A DNA stretch of 64,000 nucleotides from Pseudoalteromonas ruthenica (lineage in GTDB: Bacteria; Pseudomonadota; Gammaproteobacteria; Enterobacterales; Alteromonadaceae): contig NZ_CP023396.1 of NCBI RefSeq assembly GCF_008808095.1, forward strand, positions 2,621,501-2,685,500, given 5' to 3'. A program made the position numbers and the translations under genes. Every line of letters begins with the position of its first letter. The stretch's first letter is position 1. The notes under the pieces are model-generated. The model saw nothing but the letters and a program-made list of their open reading frames with translations, made no database searches and was not told where the DNA came from. Shown in pieces: positions 9,785 through 18,300 of the stretch.

Positions 9785-11326
9785 TTAGCGACAGTATTTA
9801 GCAAATAAGCTTGCTACCGTAGCCGCAGTTGGCTTTCCGTGCTGCCAATCGCCGCCTTCCACACCACTGCCGGCAATATCCATATGTACATAAGGAAGCG
9901 GCTGCTCGCTATCTAAGCCATGCTTATCTAACCCACCCACAATCGCCAAAAAGGCCATCGGGAACTGGTGGCCCCGAGCAGTGACTGCCGATGCGGCATT
10001 ATTACTGGAAAGCACATCGTCAGCTAAGGTGCGTGGTTGCACAAAATCATAGTCTTCGCGACGCGAACGCGATACCTCGGCGCAATCGACCCATAAGTCA
10101 CCCTGCTCCACCAATTGCTGTGAGAGCTGCGCTTTACGCGCTGGACCATTTTCAACATAGGCACTATAAGGCCCCACAGCTCGGGCGGCATGCCCGGTGA
10201 GAGTAGCTACGGTAAAGAGCTCAGGATTCACCTCGCCTTTGGCCACTTCTTTAGCCTCACTGAGTAAATCCCCCATTGCCAAGCGGCCCTCAGCATCGGT
10301 ATTACCAATGCGCACGCGGATGCCTTCACGGCTGGTAATAATCTCATCAGGAACAAAGCAATCCGAACCAATGGAATTACGAACCACGGCCAAATAGGCA
10401 ATCACTTTGACTCCTTTAGGCTGTGCTTCAGCGACGGCTTTCATAAACCCAGCTACAGATGCAGCACCGCCTTTATCGCGACTCATGCCGGCCATGAAGC
10501 CACCAACTTTTAAGTCCGCACCACCGGTATCGTAAACAAGGCCTTTACCGACAAAGATCAACGTGCGTTCAACATTGCCTTCAGGCACATAGGCCATTTT
10601 TACCACGCGTGGGTGATGACGCTCTACCGCATAGGATGCGCGAGCAACGGTACTAAGCAATGGATACTCTTTATCAATCGTCGCGATATCACTGATCACA
10701 TCGACCTTCACCGCAGTACCAGCAAAAGCCTCGACACAATAATCAGCGAAGCGAGGCGGCGCCATACGCTCTGGCTCAGTGCCACATAAATCGCGTGCCG
10801 CATATTGGCCAGCGGCAATCGCATTGACCTGTTTTAGTTGTTCATCTGTAGCGCCGACCAGGCTAATAGTATTCAGTGCAGAGATAGCATCGCCATGATA
10901 TTCACGTGCTTCTAAGGGCTGCCATAACGCTTGGTTAGCACCTAAAAAGGCCACTTCTAATGCGAACTCATAACCTGGACGCTGTTGAATATTATGCACA
11001 TACAAAGCCGGCTTGATTGCGCCTGCTTCCTTCGCTACGGCAATGCCTTTTTTAGCCGCTTCAAAGACACGGCGCACATCATCATAATCCCGCCCTAAAG
11101 GGCCTGTGGGAGTCACAATCAAGCGCTTACCTGGCGCTTGTTCGCTGATCAATAATGCCGGTTGCTTACCTACACGGCTATCTATCGCCGCGTGAGTATT
11201 GATTTGTTCAGCATAGGCTTGGGGCAGCGCATCAAGGGAGTCACAGATAATAATAAGAGCATCGTTTTCGCTGGTTGCACTAAGTGCATCAAGGCTAGCG
11301 CAAGACGTAGCGCGTGCATAAGACAT
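9785..11326 (-). CDS. M17 leucyl aminopeptidase family protein
   Basis: 513 residues, the size of PepA-type cytosolic aminopeptidases. Two-metal site motifs are present: VYDTGGADLK (metal and catalytic Lys region), SRDKGGAAS, and the family signature NTDAEGRLAMGD. The N-terminal half (residues 1-170) is poorly conserved, as usual. It departs from E. coli PepA around the first motif (VYDTGG for TFDSGG), so it is a second-type M17 enzyme and the symbol pepA is not assigned. Removes N-terminal residues from peptides, needing Mn or Zn. Start ATG at 11326, directly after a possible leader hairpin. Confidence 0.9.
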   Translation of the reverse strand: MSYARATSCASLDALSATSENDALIIICDSLDALPQAYAEQINTHAAIDSRVGKQPALLISEQAPGKRLIVTPTGPLGRDYDDVRRVFEAAKKGIAVAKEAGAIKPALYVHNIQQRPGYEFALEVAFLGANQALWQPLEAREYHGDAISALNTISLVGATDEQLKQVNAIAAGQYAARDLCGTEPERMAPPRFADYCVEAFAGTAVKVDVISDIATIDKEYPLLSTVARASYAVERHHPRVVKMAYVPEGNVERTLIFVGKGLVYDTGGADLKVGGFMAGMSRDKGGAASVAGFMKAVAEAQPKGVKVIAYLAVVRNSIGSDCFVPDEIITSREGIRVRIGNTDAEGRLAMGDLLSEAKEVAKGEVNPELFTVATLTGHAARAVGPYSAYVENGPARKAQLSQQLVEQGDLWVDCAEVSRSRREDYDFVQPRTLADDVLSSNNAASAVTARGHQFPMAFLAIVGGLDKHGLDSEQPLPYVHMDIAGSGVEGGDWQHGKPTAATVASLFAKYCR

Positions 11327-11331
11327 AAAAA

Positions 11332-11357
11332 AGGTCCTAATCTAAAACAAAGGACCT
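11332..11357 (-). promoter_or_regulatory. Leader hairpin covering the ribosome site of the M17 gene
   Basis: On the minus strand AGGTCCT and AGGACCT form a perfect 7-base stem around 12 bases, followed by six T and then the ATG. The right arm contains AGGA, the only likely ribosome site, so folding would hide it; the same shape also resembles an intrinsic terminator. Effect inferred. Confidence 0.45.
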
Positions 11358-11400
11358 ACATTATCGGTGATTTACGGGGTCTTGACTAGCGAAGCCCTGC

Positions 11401-11425
11401 GCCACCTTAGGGATTGTAAAGTGGC
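11401..11425 (-). other. Stem-loop downstream of cstA
   Basis: GCCACTTTA / TAAGGTGGC (one G-T pair) with a 7-base loop, 15 bases past the cstA stop. It has no T run, so it may be a 3' stabilising hairpin rather than an intrinsic terminator. Confidence 0.4.
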
Positions 11426-11440
11426 GTTGACAAGTTGTGC

Positions 11441-13126
11441 TTACGCTTGCTCTGAACCTTGCTGTTTTTCCCGCTTATGTTTAGCGATCACAGACCACGC
11501 CTCAAGCATGACCAACACACTAACAATAAGGACGATGGCATCGAGTACAACAAGCAACCAGTTCCCCTGTTGGTAGTACTCAGCAAGTTTAATGACCCCC
11601 GCAAAGAACGCCATAATCAATACAAAGACCATAGGGATCAGCGTGAATTTAGCCGGACGTCCTGCTTTTATAAGCATCACCGAGATCACCAGTAAGGTTA
11701 AGCTGGCAAGGATTTGGTTGGTAGAACCAAATAGCGGCCAAATGATCATGCCACCACTGCCAGATGCGCCACCGGCGCCAAAGGCAAGCAACAAACAACA
11801 CCCCACCGCAACTAACGTAGCAACGACGCCATTTTTAAGCGCCGATATTTTATAAATGTCGCCCCACTCTTGAATAATATAACGCTGGAGACGCACACCT
11901 GAGTCCATCGTTGTGCCTGCAAATAACACCACCATTACCGCCAATAGGGTTGAAGCAACTTCGGTGGAAATACCCCAGCCACTTTCAATTAAATTAGCGC
12001 CACCGGTAATAAAAGCACTCACACTGCCAGCGCCTAAATGACTGTATATTTCATGCCACTCCTCTGGGGAAACAGCCAAGGCCACGCCACTAACGGCCAC
12101 CAGCGTGATAAGCGCTAAACATCCTTCTCCTACGGCACCGAGGTATCCCACAAAGCGACCATCAGTTTCTTTATTCAGTTGTTTTGAGCTCGTTCCAGAG
12201 GACACGATGCCATGGAAGCCTGACACTGCACCACAGGCTATGGTGACAAACAACAAGGGGATAATACTGGGCGTGTCAGCAGCGGTTTGCATGTTAAACG
12301 CGGGAGCTGTGATATCAGGCATAGAAACAAAGACAGCGCCATAAAGCAGAACCAGCCCCACCAACAGCTGCATGCCGTTAATAAAGTCGCGCGGTTGCAG
12401 TAGCATCCAAACAGGTAATAACGAAGCAATTGCAGCATAGACGAAGAGAATAATGATCCAGTTGGCTTTATCCGCTAACCCAAACATTTCACTAGGCAGT
12501 GCCAGGGGCATTGAGCTGCCCATGTAAATCGTAGCGTAGAGTACGCCAACACCAATAGCACACAAAGGAATAAGCGGCATATTTCGTCGCAGCAACTGAC
12601 CTATCACTAAGGCCACCACAATCGCCGACCAAGCTGGGAATACCGCATTAGGTTGCGAGACAAATGAGTTCGCAATCACTACGCCAAATACCGCATTCAC
12701 CATCAATAGCACCAAAAACACCACAATCATGAATAGAGAACGCGTGCGCGAGCCTATGACTGATTCTGATAACGCCCCCATGGATTTGCCCTTGTGCCGA
12801 GCACTGGCCCATAGGGCGCCCATGTCGTGAACACCAGCAAAGAAAATAGTACCAAATACGACCCACAATACCGCAGGCACCCATCCCCAATAAACCGCAA
12901 TCGCGGGGCCTACAATGGGCGCGGCCCCCGCTACCGAGGTAAAGTGGTGTCCCCACAATACCACTTTATTGGTTGGCACATAATCAACGCCGTCTTGGAG
13001 CTCATGAGCTGGAGTTACAAACTTATCGTCCATTTTGAAGATTTTTTCGGCGATAAACTTGGAATAGACGAACCAGCCAAATAGCATGCCGACAATACCA
13101 AGCAAGACAATAACTACTGATTGCAT
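11441..13126 (-). CDS. cstA: CstA family carbon starvation / pyruvate transporter
   Basis: Integral membrane protein of the CstA family, 561 residues, more than a dozen hydrophobic segments. Conserved marks: GHHFTSVAGAAPIVGPAIA near residue 59-77, FFAGVHDMGALWASARHKGKS, FHGIVSSGTSSKQL and the FAGTTMDSG segment. Characterised members import pyruvate or peptides on carbon limitation. It is about 140 residues shorter than E. coli CstA, with a short C-terminal tail. Monocistronic. The 143-base gap to dinB shows nothing clear. Confidence 0.93.
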   Translation of the reverse strand: MQSVVIVLLGIVGMLFGWFVYSKFIAEKIFKMDDKFVTPAHELQDGVDYVPTNKVVLWGHHFTSVAGAAPIVGPAIAVYWGWVPAVLWVVFGTIFFAGVHDMGALWASARHKGKSMGALSESVIGSRTRSLFMIVVFLVLLMVNAVFGVVIANSFVSQPNAVFPAWSAIVVALVIGQLLRRNMPLIPLCAIGVGVLYATIYMGSSMPLALPSEMFGLADKANWIIILFVYAAIASLLPVWMLLQPRDFINGMQLLVGLVLLYGAVFVSMPDITAPAFNMQTAADTPSIIPLLFVTIACGAVSGFHGIVSSGTSSKQLNKETDGRFVGYLGAVGEGCLALITLVAVSGVALAVSPEEWHEIYSHLGAGSVSAFITGGANLIESGWGISTEVASTLLAVMVVLFAGTTMDSGVRLQRYIIQEWGDIYKISALKNGVVATLVAVGCCLLLAFGAGGASGSGGMIIWPLFGSTNQILASLTLLVISVMLIKAGRPAKFTLIPMVFVLIMAFFAGVIKLAEYYQQGNWLLVVLDAIVLIVSVLVMLEAWSVIAKHKREKQQGSEQA

Positions 13127-13269
13127 AGTCTTCTCTCTTTATTTTTGTTGTCATTACAATACTCTTCGCTTTAGCAAAGTGTACTAGTCGCACGAGCACA
13201 GGCCGACGAGGCTAAGTGCCTAAAGTAGCAATTTACCTTATCAGCTTAGTTTAAAAATTCATTAACGCT

Positions 13270-14322
13270 TTAGTCTAAAATGCTTAACTGGGTAGCTTGT
13301 TGCTGTTGCGATGAAATTCCAACGCCCAAGCCCAGTAATCTCACCTCTGGAGTGTTGCCGCGTTGGTAGGCTTTCGCCGTTAGCGCTGCGAAAGTGTCTA
13401 GATTCAAGGCGAATCCACTTTGATCAGCAGTAGTTACCTGAAAATCGGCAAACTTTACTTTGACTGACAACTTGTTAATGGCGTTGCTAAGTTGGTTGCG
13501 CTCAAGGCGTTGTTGCAACTCCTCGAGTAAAGCGGGTAAGGCCTGGTGACATTGTAGCAATGAGGTTTTGTTATATTCATAAGTGTGTTCAACGCTGAGT
13601 GACTTGCGAATGCGCTCGGTTTTAACTCGCCCTATTACTTCGCCTGCGCACTTTTGGTATAGGGACACACCAAAATTCCCTATATGCTGCTGCATCCAGT
13701 TTACTCCCTTATCCAGCACATCTTGGCCTTTGTATAATCCTTTCTGATGCAACCGCTCTAGCGTCACTTTGCCAACGCCGGGAATTTTCTTTAAGTCCAA
13801 CTGAGCAAGAAAGTCTGGCAGTTGCTCAGGAAGAATTACGCATTGCCCATTCGGCTTATTCTCGTCGCTAGCTATTTTGGCAACAAACTTAATAGGTGCG
13901 ACTCCTGCTGAGGCTGTCAGTCCAGTTTGTTGGAAGATATCTTGGCGAATTTGCTCAGCAATGAGTGTGGCACTGCCACGGCATACCTGTGCTTGAGTCA
14001 CATCCAAGTAAGCTTCATCCAAAGAAAGTGGCTCGATAAGGTCCGTATAACGGCTAAAAATGGCGCGAATTTGCTGTGAGATTTGCTTATAAACTTGCAT
14101 CCGCCCCGGGACAATGACTAAATCTGGGCACAGTTGTTTAGCATGGTAGTTAGACATCGCCGAACGTACGCCGTACTGACGAGCAATATAGTTTGCCGTT
14201 GATAGCACTCCACGACGACTACGCCCGCCAATGGCCAAAGGCAAGTTTGCCAGTTCAGGATTGTCGCGCATCTCTACGGCGGCATAAAAGCAATCCATAT
14301 CAATATGGATAAATTTCTTCAT
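13270..14322 (-). CDS. dinB: DNA polymerase IV
   Basis: Y-family translesion polymerase, 350 residues from ATG 14322. The open frame extends 26 codons further, but family proteins begin at this MKKFIHIDMDCFYAA. Catalytic carboxylates: the Asp pair in HIDMDCFYAAVE and the SLDEAYLDV motif with Asp-Glu. Helix-hairpin-helix (KIPGVGKVTLERL) follows, then the little-finger domain to residue 335. No strong beta-clamp motif can be asserted at the very C-terminus (QATQLSILD is possible). No LexA box was identified upstream. Confidence 0.95.
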   Translation of the reverse strand: MKKFIHIDMDCFYAAVEMRDNPELANLPLAIGGRSRRGVLSTANYIARQYGVRSAMSNYHAKQLCPDLVIVPGRMQVYKQISQQIRAIFSRYTDLIEPLSLDEAYLDVTQAQVCRGSATLIAEQIRQDIFQQTGLTASAGVAPIKFVAKIASDENKPNGQCVILPEQLPDFLAQLDLKKIPGVGKVTLERLHQKGLYKGQDVLDKGVNWMQQHIGNFGVSLYQKCAGEVIGRVKTERIRKSLSVEHTYEYNKTSLLQCHQALPALLEELQQRLERNQLSNAINKLSVKVKFADFQVTTADQSGFALNLDTFAALTAKAYQRGNTPEVRLLGLGVGISSQQQQATQLSILD

Positions 14323-14433
14323 CGCGCTTGTGTGAGGCCAGGGCAGCCCAACAGTTTTAGGTGAAGCTATAGTGACAAAAAGTGTAAGGAAAAGCCACAA
14401 ACAACTGTATAAAGCACTGTATAAATAATCAAA

Positions 14434-14610
14434 CTAAGGTTTTGGTGCGTTATCTCTGCGCTTGCCACGTTTAAATAGTCCAAGCCAAAAAATAAGCTCG
14501 CCTACGACCGCCACCAGCACCAAGGCAATCACACCTTGGCTACTACCGATGGCATAGCACAACAGCGCCAAAGGTAAGGCCCATAGCCACAGGTACTTTC
14601 TCAGCGTCAT
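14434..14610 (-). CDS. Small membrane protein, 58 residues
   Basis: ORF MTLRKYLWLWALPLALLCYA... to ...KRGKRRDNAPKP. Two hydrophobic segments (about residues 7-22 and 26-46) joined by a short GSSQG turn, then a basic tail, so probably a two-span inner-membrane protein with both ends in the cytoplasm. GAGAA lies 7-11 bases before the ATG. It sits upstream of dinB on the same strand with about 110 bases between. No family recognised. Confidence 0.6.
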   Translation of the reverse strand: MTLRKYLWLWALPLALLCYAIGSSQGVIALVLVAVVGELIFWLGLFKRGKRRDNAPKP

Positions 14611-14686
14611 TGATGTTTCTCGTAAATGTACTTAACTCTACCTTACTCAGTGCTCTCTATGCTGTATACGAACAAAATGTAAGCAG

Positions 14687-15202
14687 TTATTGCTGATAGC
14701 GTACTAAACGCACAAATACATCACTACTTTTAGCATGAAGACTATTTTTACCACTGTAAAATTCATACACCCAAGCATGATCTGCCGGTGTTACTGCAGA
14801 TGTGCTGGACCAGTAATTATCATTACTAGCATCTAAAAACAGGTCTAAATTTAGGCTGGGCTCAACACATCGATGCTCAACAATGGATGCGAGTTCTTTA
14901 CTGTTAGGCAAGTGCCAGTCATCAAAACCGGCAAACTCATCATTAGTGGCGCTTTGCAGTGCCTGCTGCCAGTTAAGCTGTTGCGCCGCCCCAGAGCAAC
15001 TTTGCAGTTCAGCATCGAACTGTTGCCCATAGCTACAACGTTGCCACATCAGCCCAGTGGCGTTATCAGTAATCGTACCATCAGTATTAATCACAAAGCG
15101 CTCTGCCGGGGTACTAGCTTGCAGATTATAACAACGCTGTTCAGCCCAAAGCGATGTACTCACCACAGCCGCCACGATTAGAAACGTATAATTCATGATC
15201 AC
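14687..15202 (-). CDS. DUF1566 domain protein, exported
   Basis: 171 residues: signal peptide (1-20, cut after LWA), then a DUF1566 domain (about 38-170). The hallmarks are visible: ITDNATGLMWQRC, then WQQAL, DDWHLPNSKELASIV, NYWSST and the ending VRLVR. DUF1566 is an exported fold related to sulfatase-modifying / lectin-like domains; its biochemical role is unknown. It starts two bases after the stop of the larger DUF1566 lipoprotein gene, with AGGAG before its ATG, so both are one operon. Confidence 0.82.
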   Translation of the reverse strand: MIMNYTFLIVAAVVSTSLWAEQRCYNLQASTPAERFVINTDGTITDNATGLMWQRCSYGQQFDAELQSCSGAAQQLNWQQALQSATNDEFAGFDDWHLPNSKELASIVEHRCVEPSLNLDLFLDASNDNYWSSTSAVTPADHAWVYEFYSGKNSLHAKSSDVFVRLVRYQQ

Positions 15203-15204
15203 TC

Positions 15205-16866
15205 CTATGGGTTGCGCACCAAACGTACGTAAGCGGTATTATCTTTGGGGTAAGCCAAATCGTTACCTGAGCTCATATCAATAATAAAGGCTTGAGATAA
15301 TGATTGGCCGTCAACGCTGGTGCGTGATGTCCAGTAGTTTAAATGCCCCAGTAAACTCACCGACGGGCTGTGAATAAAATAGTCCGGGCTAATCATGTGT
15401 GCCTGACCATGGCGTTGATAATCCACCAAGCTCAGCAACTCAACATAGGTAGGTAGACGCCAATTGGCCCCACCGCAAAAGTCGATGGCATTGACCTCAT
15501 CAATGTATTGTTGCACCGAGCAATCAACGTCACTAGGGCATGAGCTATTGGCTGGCGCGCGCTCACTCCCGATAAGCACGCCTCCCTCACCGTTAAGAGC
15601 CCAACTGTAATGATTCTGACCTTCGCGCAAGTCGGTATTTGGTAAAGTGTGGGTGTTGGCTTGTTTCACTTCCCATATAAGGCCAGTGACATTATCGCGT
15701 ACACAAGCAAACTCGGTAGCAGAGTCGGGCAATTCGTCGGCAAACTCATTCAGTTTAGTAAAGTCAAAGGCCATATCCCCTTTGCCCACTTTGTCTAAGC
15801 GCTGCGCTACACTGTCTCGGCCTTGCTGCGCATCTTGCCCTTGGAAGTCTGTGCTATCACAGCTGATTGCTTGGCTGTTATTAAAGCACGCGCTCATACC
15901 GGTGTCGTTAATCAGCCCCAACGCGCGACGCTGCACGCTCACAGTGACCTCATCACTTGCACTGCGGTTAAGTTCATCACTCACCCTAACGCTAAAGCTC
16001 AGTTGTTGTGCTACATCGATGTCGGGAGCAACAAACTGCGTTTCGCACTGGCGCTCACTGGCTAGGGTGACGGCACTGCCGCTTTGCTGCTGCCAGTAAC
16101 AGCTAAACTGACCACTCACCGTTTCACTATTACCGGCATTGAGAGTCACGGTATCAAACTCAGTGGCCTGCTGGTCGTCCCCTGCATTGGCAATGACCAC
16201 TTGCGCGGTTTTATTGAGCAGCAGGCTATACTCGGTGCTCACTTGACCGCCCTCGTCATCACTGACAAACACAGTCCACGCAAGCGTGGTATCACTATCT
16301 AGTAGCGGGTGACGAAAACTTAAAGTGGCTTCATCAACAGCGCTAAACTGCAGTTGCGGGCCCTCAGTTTGTTGCCATAAATAACTCGCAATAAAGCCGT
16401 TTTCATCAGGATCGCTAGAACCAGCCGCACTCAGGGTGACAACATCATTATATTGTGAGGGCAGTTGTTCGGGGGCAATTTGCGCTATGGCTATCTGTGG
16501 TAACTGGTTTGCTGAAGCGATATTAATGGTAAGCGTGTCAGATACTAGGGTGTTGTCTGGGGCCCGATAATCGACCTTAATTTGCGCCGCGCGGTCACCT
16601 TTAACGTCCGGGAGCATCAGCGCCAACTCTTGCTCTTCACTGGGTAGCCCTTCGATAGCCGGACCGGAAAGTTGTTGCCACCTGAAAGTACCTCCAGGAG
16701 GCGACACTTGCGCGTTGATGATTAATTCTGATTTTTCTACCGCATCGCGATCAGCGCCAACATTAATACTCGCATTTTCAGTGACTTCGTCGCCACCACT
16801 GCCACCACAGGCAACCAATCCCGTGGCCAAAATGATGCTGAGCGCGCTATGAATAAGTCGACCCAT
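15205..16866 (-). CDS. Lipoprotein with PKD-like repeats and C-terminal DUF1566
   Basis: 553 residues from ATG 16866 (GGGAG upstream; the frame is open 11 codons further). Lipobox LVAC with Cys near residue 19 and a Gly/Ser linker. Three beta-sandwich repeats of PKD / REJ-like type follow (about 35-125, 125-220, 220-315), each with the W-x-Q-x-S-G / SSDPDENG kind of motif. The last 210 residues are a DUF1566 domain (TGLIWEVK, NWRLPTYVELLSLVD, YWTSRTSVDG, AYVRLVR). Likely a surface or periplasmic binding protein, acting with the smaller DUF1566 protein encoded next. Function unknown. Confidence 0.8.
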   Translation of the reverse strand: MGRLIHSALSIILATGLVACGGSGGDEVTENASINVGADRDAVEKSELIINAQVSPPGGTFRWQQLSGPAIEGLPSEEQELALMLPDVKGDRAAQIKVDYRAPDNTLVSDTLTINIASANQLPQIAIAQIAPEQLPSQYNDVVTLSAAGSSDPDENGFIASYLWQQTEGPQLQFSAVDEATLSFRHPLLDSDTTLAWTVFVSDDEGGQVSTEYSLLLNKTAQVVIANAGDDQQATEFDTVTLNAGNSETVSGQFSCYWQQQSGSAVTLASERQCETQFVAPDIDVAQQLSFSVRVSDELNRSASDEVTVSVQRRALGLINDTGMSACFNNSQAISCDSTDFQGQDAQQGRDSVAQRLDKVGKGDMAFDFTKLNEFADELPDSATEFACVRDNVTGLIWEVKQANTHTLPNTDLREGQNHYSWALNGEGGVLIGSERAPANSSCPSDVDCSVQQYIDEVNAIDFCGGANWRLPTYVELLSLVDYQRHGQAHMISPDYFIHSPSVSLLGHLNYWTSRTSVDGQSLSQAFIIDMSSGNDLAYPKDNTAYVRLVRNP

Positions 16867-16945
16867 GATGTGCTCCCAATTATTGCATAGCGTTATCAAC
16901 GCAAGTTGCTTGCCAACATCATCAACAAACCGTATTTATCAGGTG

Positions 16946-17278
16946 TTATAAATAACTGTCCTGGTGAATACGAACAAATAGTTTAGTACCAACTTTGGAG
17001 TAATCGACTTTGTATTCTCGCCCATCCAAAGCTTGAATAAATAGCAAGCGTTTTTCTTCTGCAAAAACATCCGGGCTGGCAATGTACACCATCTCAAGAT
17101 AGCGCTCTTTAGCCTCTCGACGATTTTTGGGAAGCTCTTCTTTAAAGGGCTCTAGGCCGTGCTGAGTCACTTTAATTTTTGGCTGCTCTTCGCCATTAAC
17201 GATGACTAAATCCAGCTTCTTAACTTTATGAATGATGGTATTACGACCACTTTTTATAAATGCTCTATCGTCAGACAT
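16946..17278 (-). CDS. Hypothetical protein, 110 residues
   Basis: Not recognised. Soluble, charged, no signal peptide; begins MSDDRAFIKSGRNTIIHK and has a beta-rich C-terminal half (LFIQALDGREYKVDYSKVG). Starts 14 bases after the stop of the membrane protein gene upstream, so probably co-transcribed and possibly a cytoplasmic partner of it. Confidence 0.65.
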   Translation of the reverse strand: MSDDRAFIKSGRNTIIHKVKKLDLVIVNGEEQPKIKVTQHGLEPFKEELPKNRREAKERYLEMVYIASPDVFAEEKRLLFIQALDGREYKVDYSKVGTKLFVRIHQDSYL

Positions 17279-17292
17279 ATGTCTTATCCTGT

Positions 17293-18084
17293 CTACTTGC
17301 TACTGTGGCTATTGAGTTGCTGTTGCAACTGCACCACAGTGTTAGCCGGGTCGCGTTGCCATCTATGCAATAAATAGCTGAACGCCCAAATATCACGGTC
17401 TAACATAGCGGCGGGTATTAATATTTCATACCCAGTCAAAAATTTTAAGTTCTTCATTCTATTAGCAAACATAGCTAATAATCCAGTATATTTTTGCCCA
17501 GACTGGCTGACGTACTCGGTATCCTCAACCAACCACTGTGGCGGGCATTCATTGCCATCGCGGCAATACGCTTTGATCGCCTGCAGCAAATAATGACGCT
17601 GTTCCACCAGCAAACGGCCCGCCAACCGGGGTGAAAGCTTATTTAAGAACTCATCTTCTCGCTTTAAGCTTAGGCCCACAACATTTAACTCGAGCGTCTG
17701 CATTGCCTGTTCGATACTCACCACACCGACCTGTTGTAGGTTATCGACATCCAGCTGCCACCAGCCGTATTTATGATTATAGCTAAGTTTCTGTTTGTCG
17801 AGAAAAATGCTGTAAAACGGCTCTCTCAGCTTTAAGTACCCCACTAGCATGCCAACTAAAGCGGCGCTCAGTAAGAAAATCTCCGCTATCAATATGTCAG
17901 CGCTTTTAAACTGTATAAACAACACCAAGAAAACCAAGACAATCGCGCTGGTAATGAGTATTTCGCTGCCGTGGCGCGCACTGTGGGCACGAATTTTCGC
18001 GTATCGGCTGGCGCCCCCCTGTTCTGAGGGCTGCGTATTAGGGGGTGTTTTTTTATTACTCATACGCTCTCTTTTTGGTACCAC
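17293..18084 (-). CDS. Hypothetical membrane protein (DUF2982-like)
   Basis: 263 residues from a GTG at 18084 with AGGAG eight bases before it; an ATG at 18063 is a second possible start. A basic N-terminal tail is followed by two close membrane segments (about 38-60 and 64-83) and a cytoplasmic domain of about 175 residues with a YNHKYGWWQLDVDNLQQVG motif. The layout resembles DUF2982 proteins of marine gammaproteobacteria; that match is from memory and uncertain. First gene of a pair with the 110-residue protein. Confidence 0.6.
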   Translation of the reverse strand: MVPKRERMSNKKTPPNTQPSEQGGASRYAKIRAHSARHGSEILITSAIVLVFLVLFIQFKSADILIAEIFLLSAALVGMLVGYLKLREPFYSIFLDKQKLSYNHKYGWWQLDVDNLQQVGVVSIEQAMQTLELNVVGLSLKREDEFLNKLSPRLAGRLLVEQRHYLLQAIKAYCRDGNECPPQWLVEDTEYVSQSGQKYTGLLAMFANRMKNLKFLTGYEILIPAAMLDRDIWAFSYLLHRWQRDPANTVVQLQQQLNSHSSK

Positions 18085-18300
18085 TACGTATACTCCTATT
18101 GTACGTATAATTTGCGAGTTTTATACGCAGCAAGGGTAGGCAAAGGTTACAAAAATGCGGCAAATTGGGAATACAGTGCGTCATTTTTCTGAATTTTCGG
18201 TTAACACACAAAAATACAGGATTGGCGGTCTATGTGTTAGGGCGCAAGTTTGTAAACTAAGCTCTCACCTTTTTCAGCCGAGAAACCATAGGTACCGTCG

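Noticed and set aside
15647..16099. 150-codon plus-strand frame opposite the DUF1566 lipoprotein gene
   Set aside because: Lies wholly inside a well-supported gene; low-complexity translation with no ribosome site; a shadow frame.
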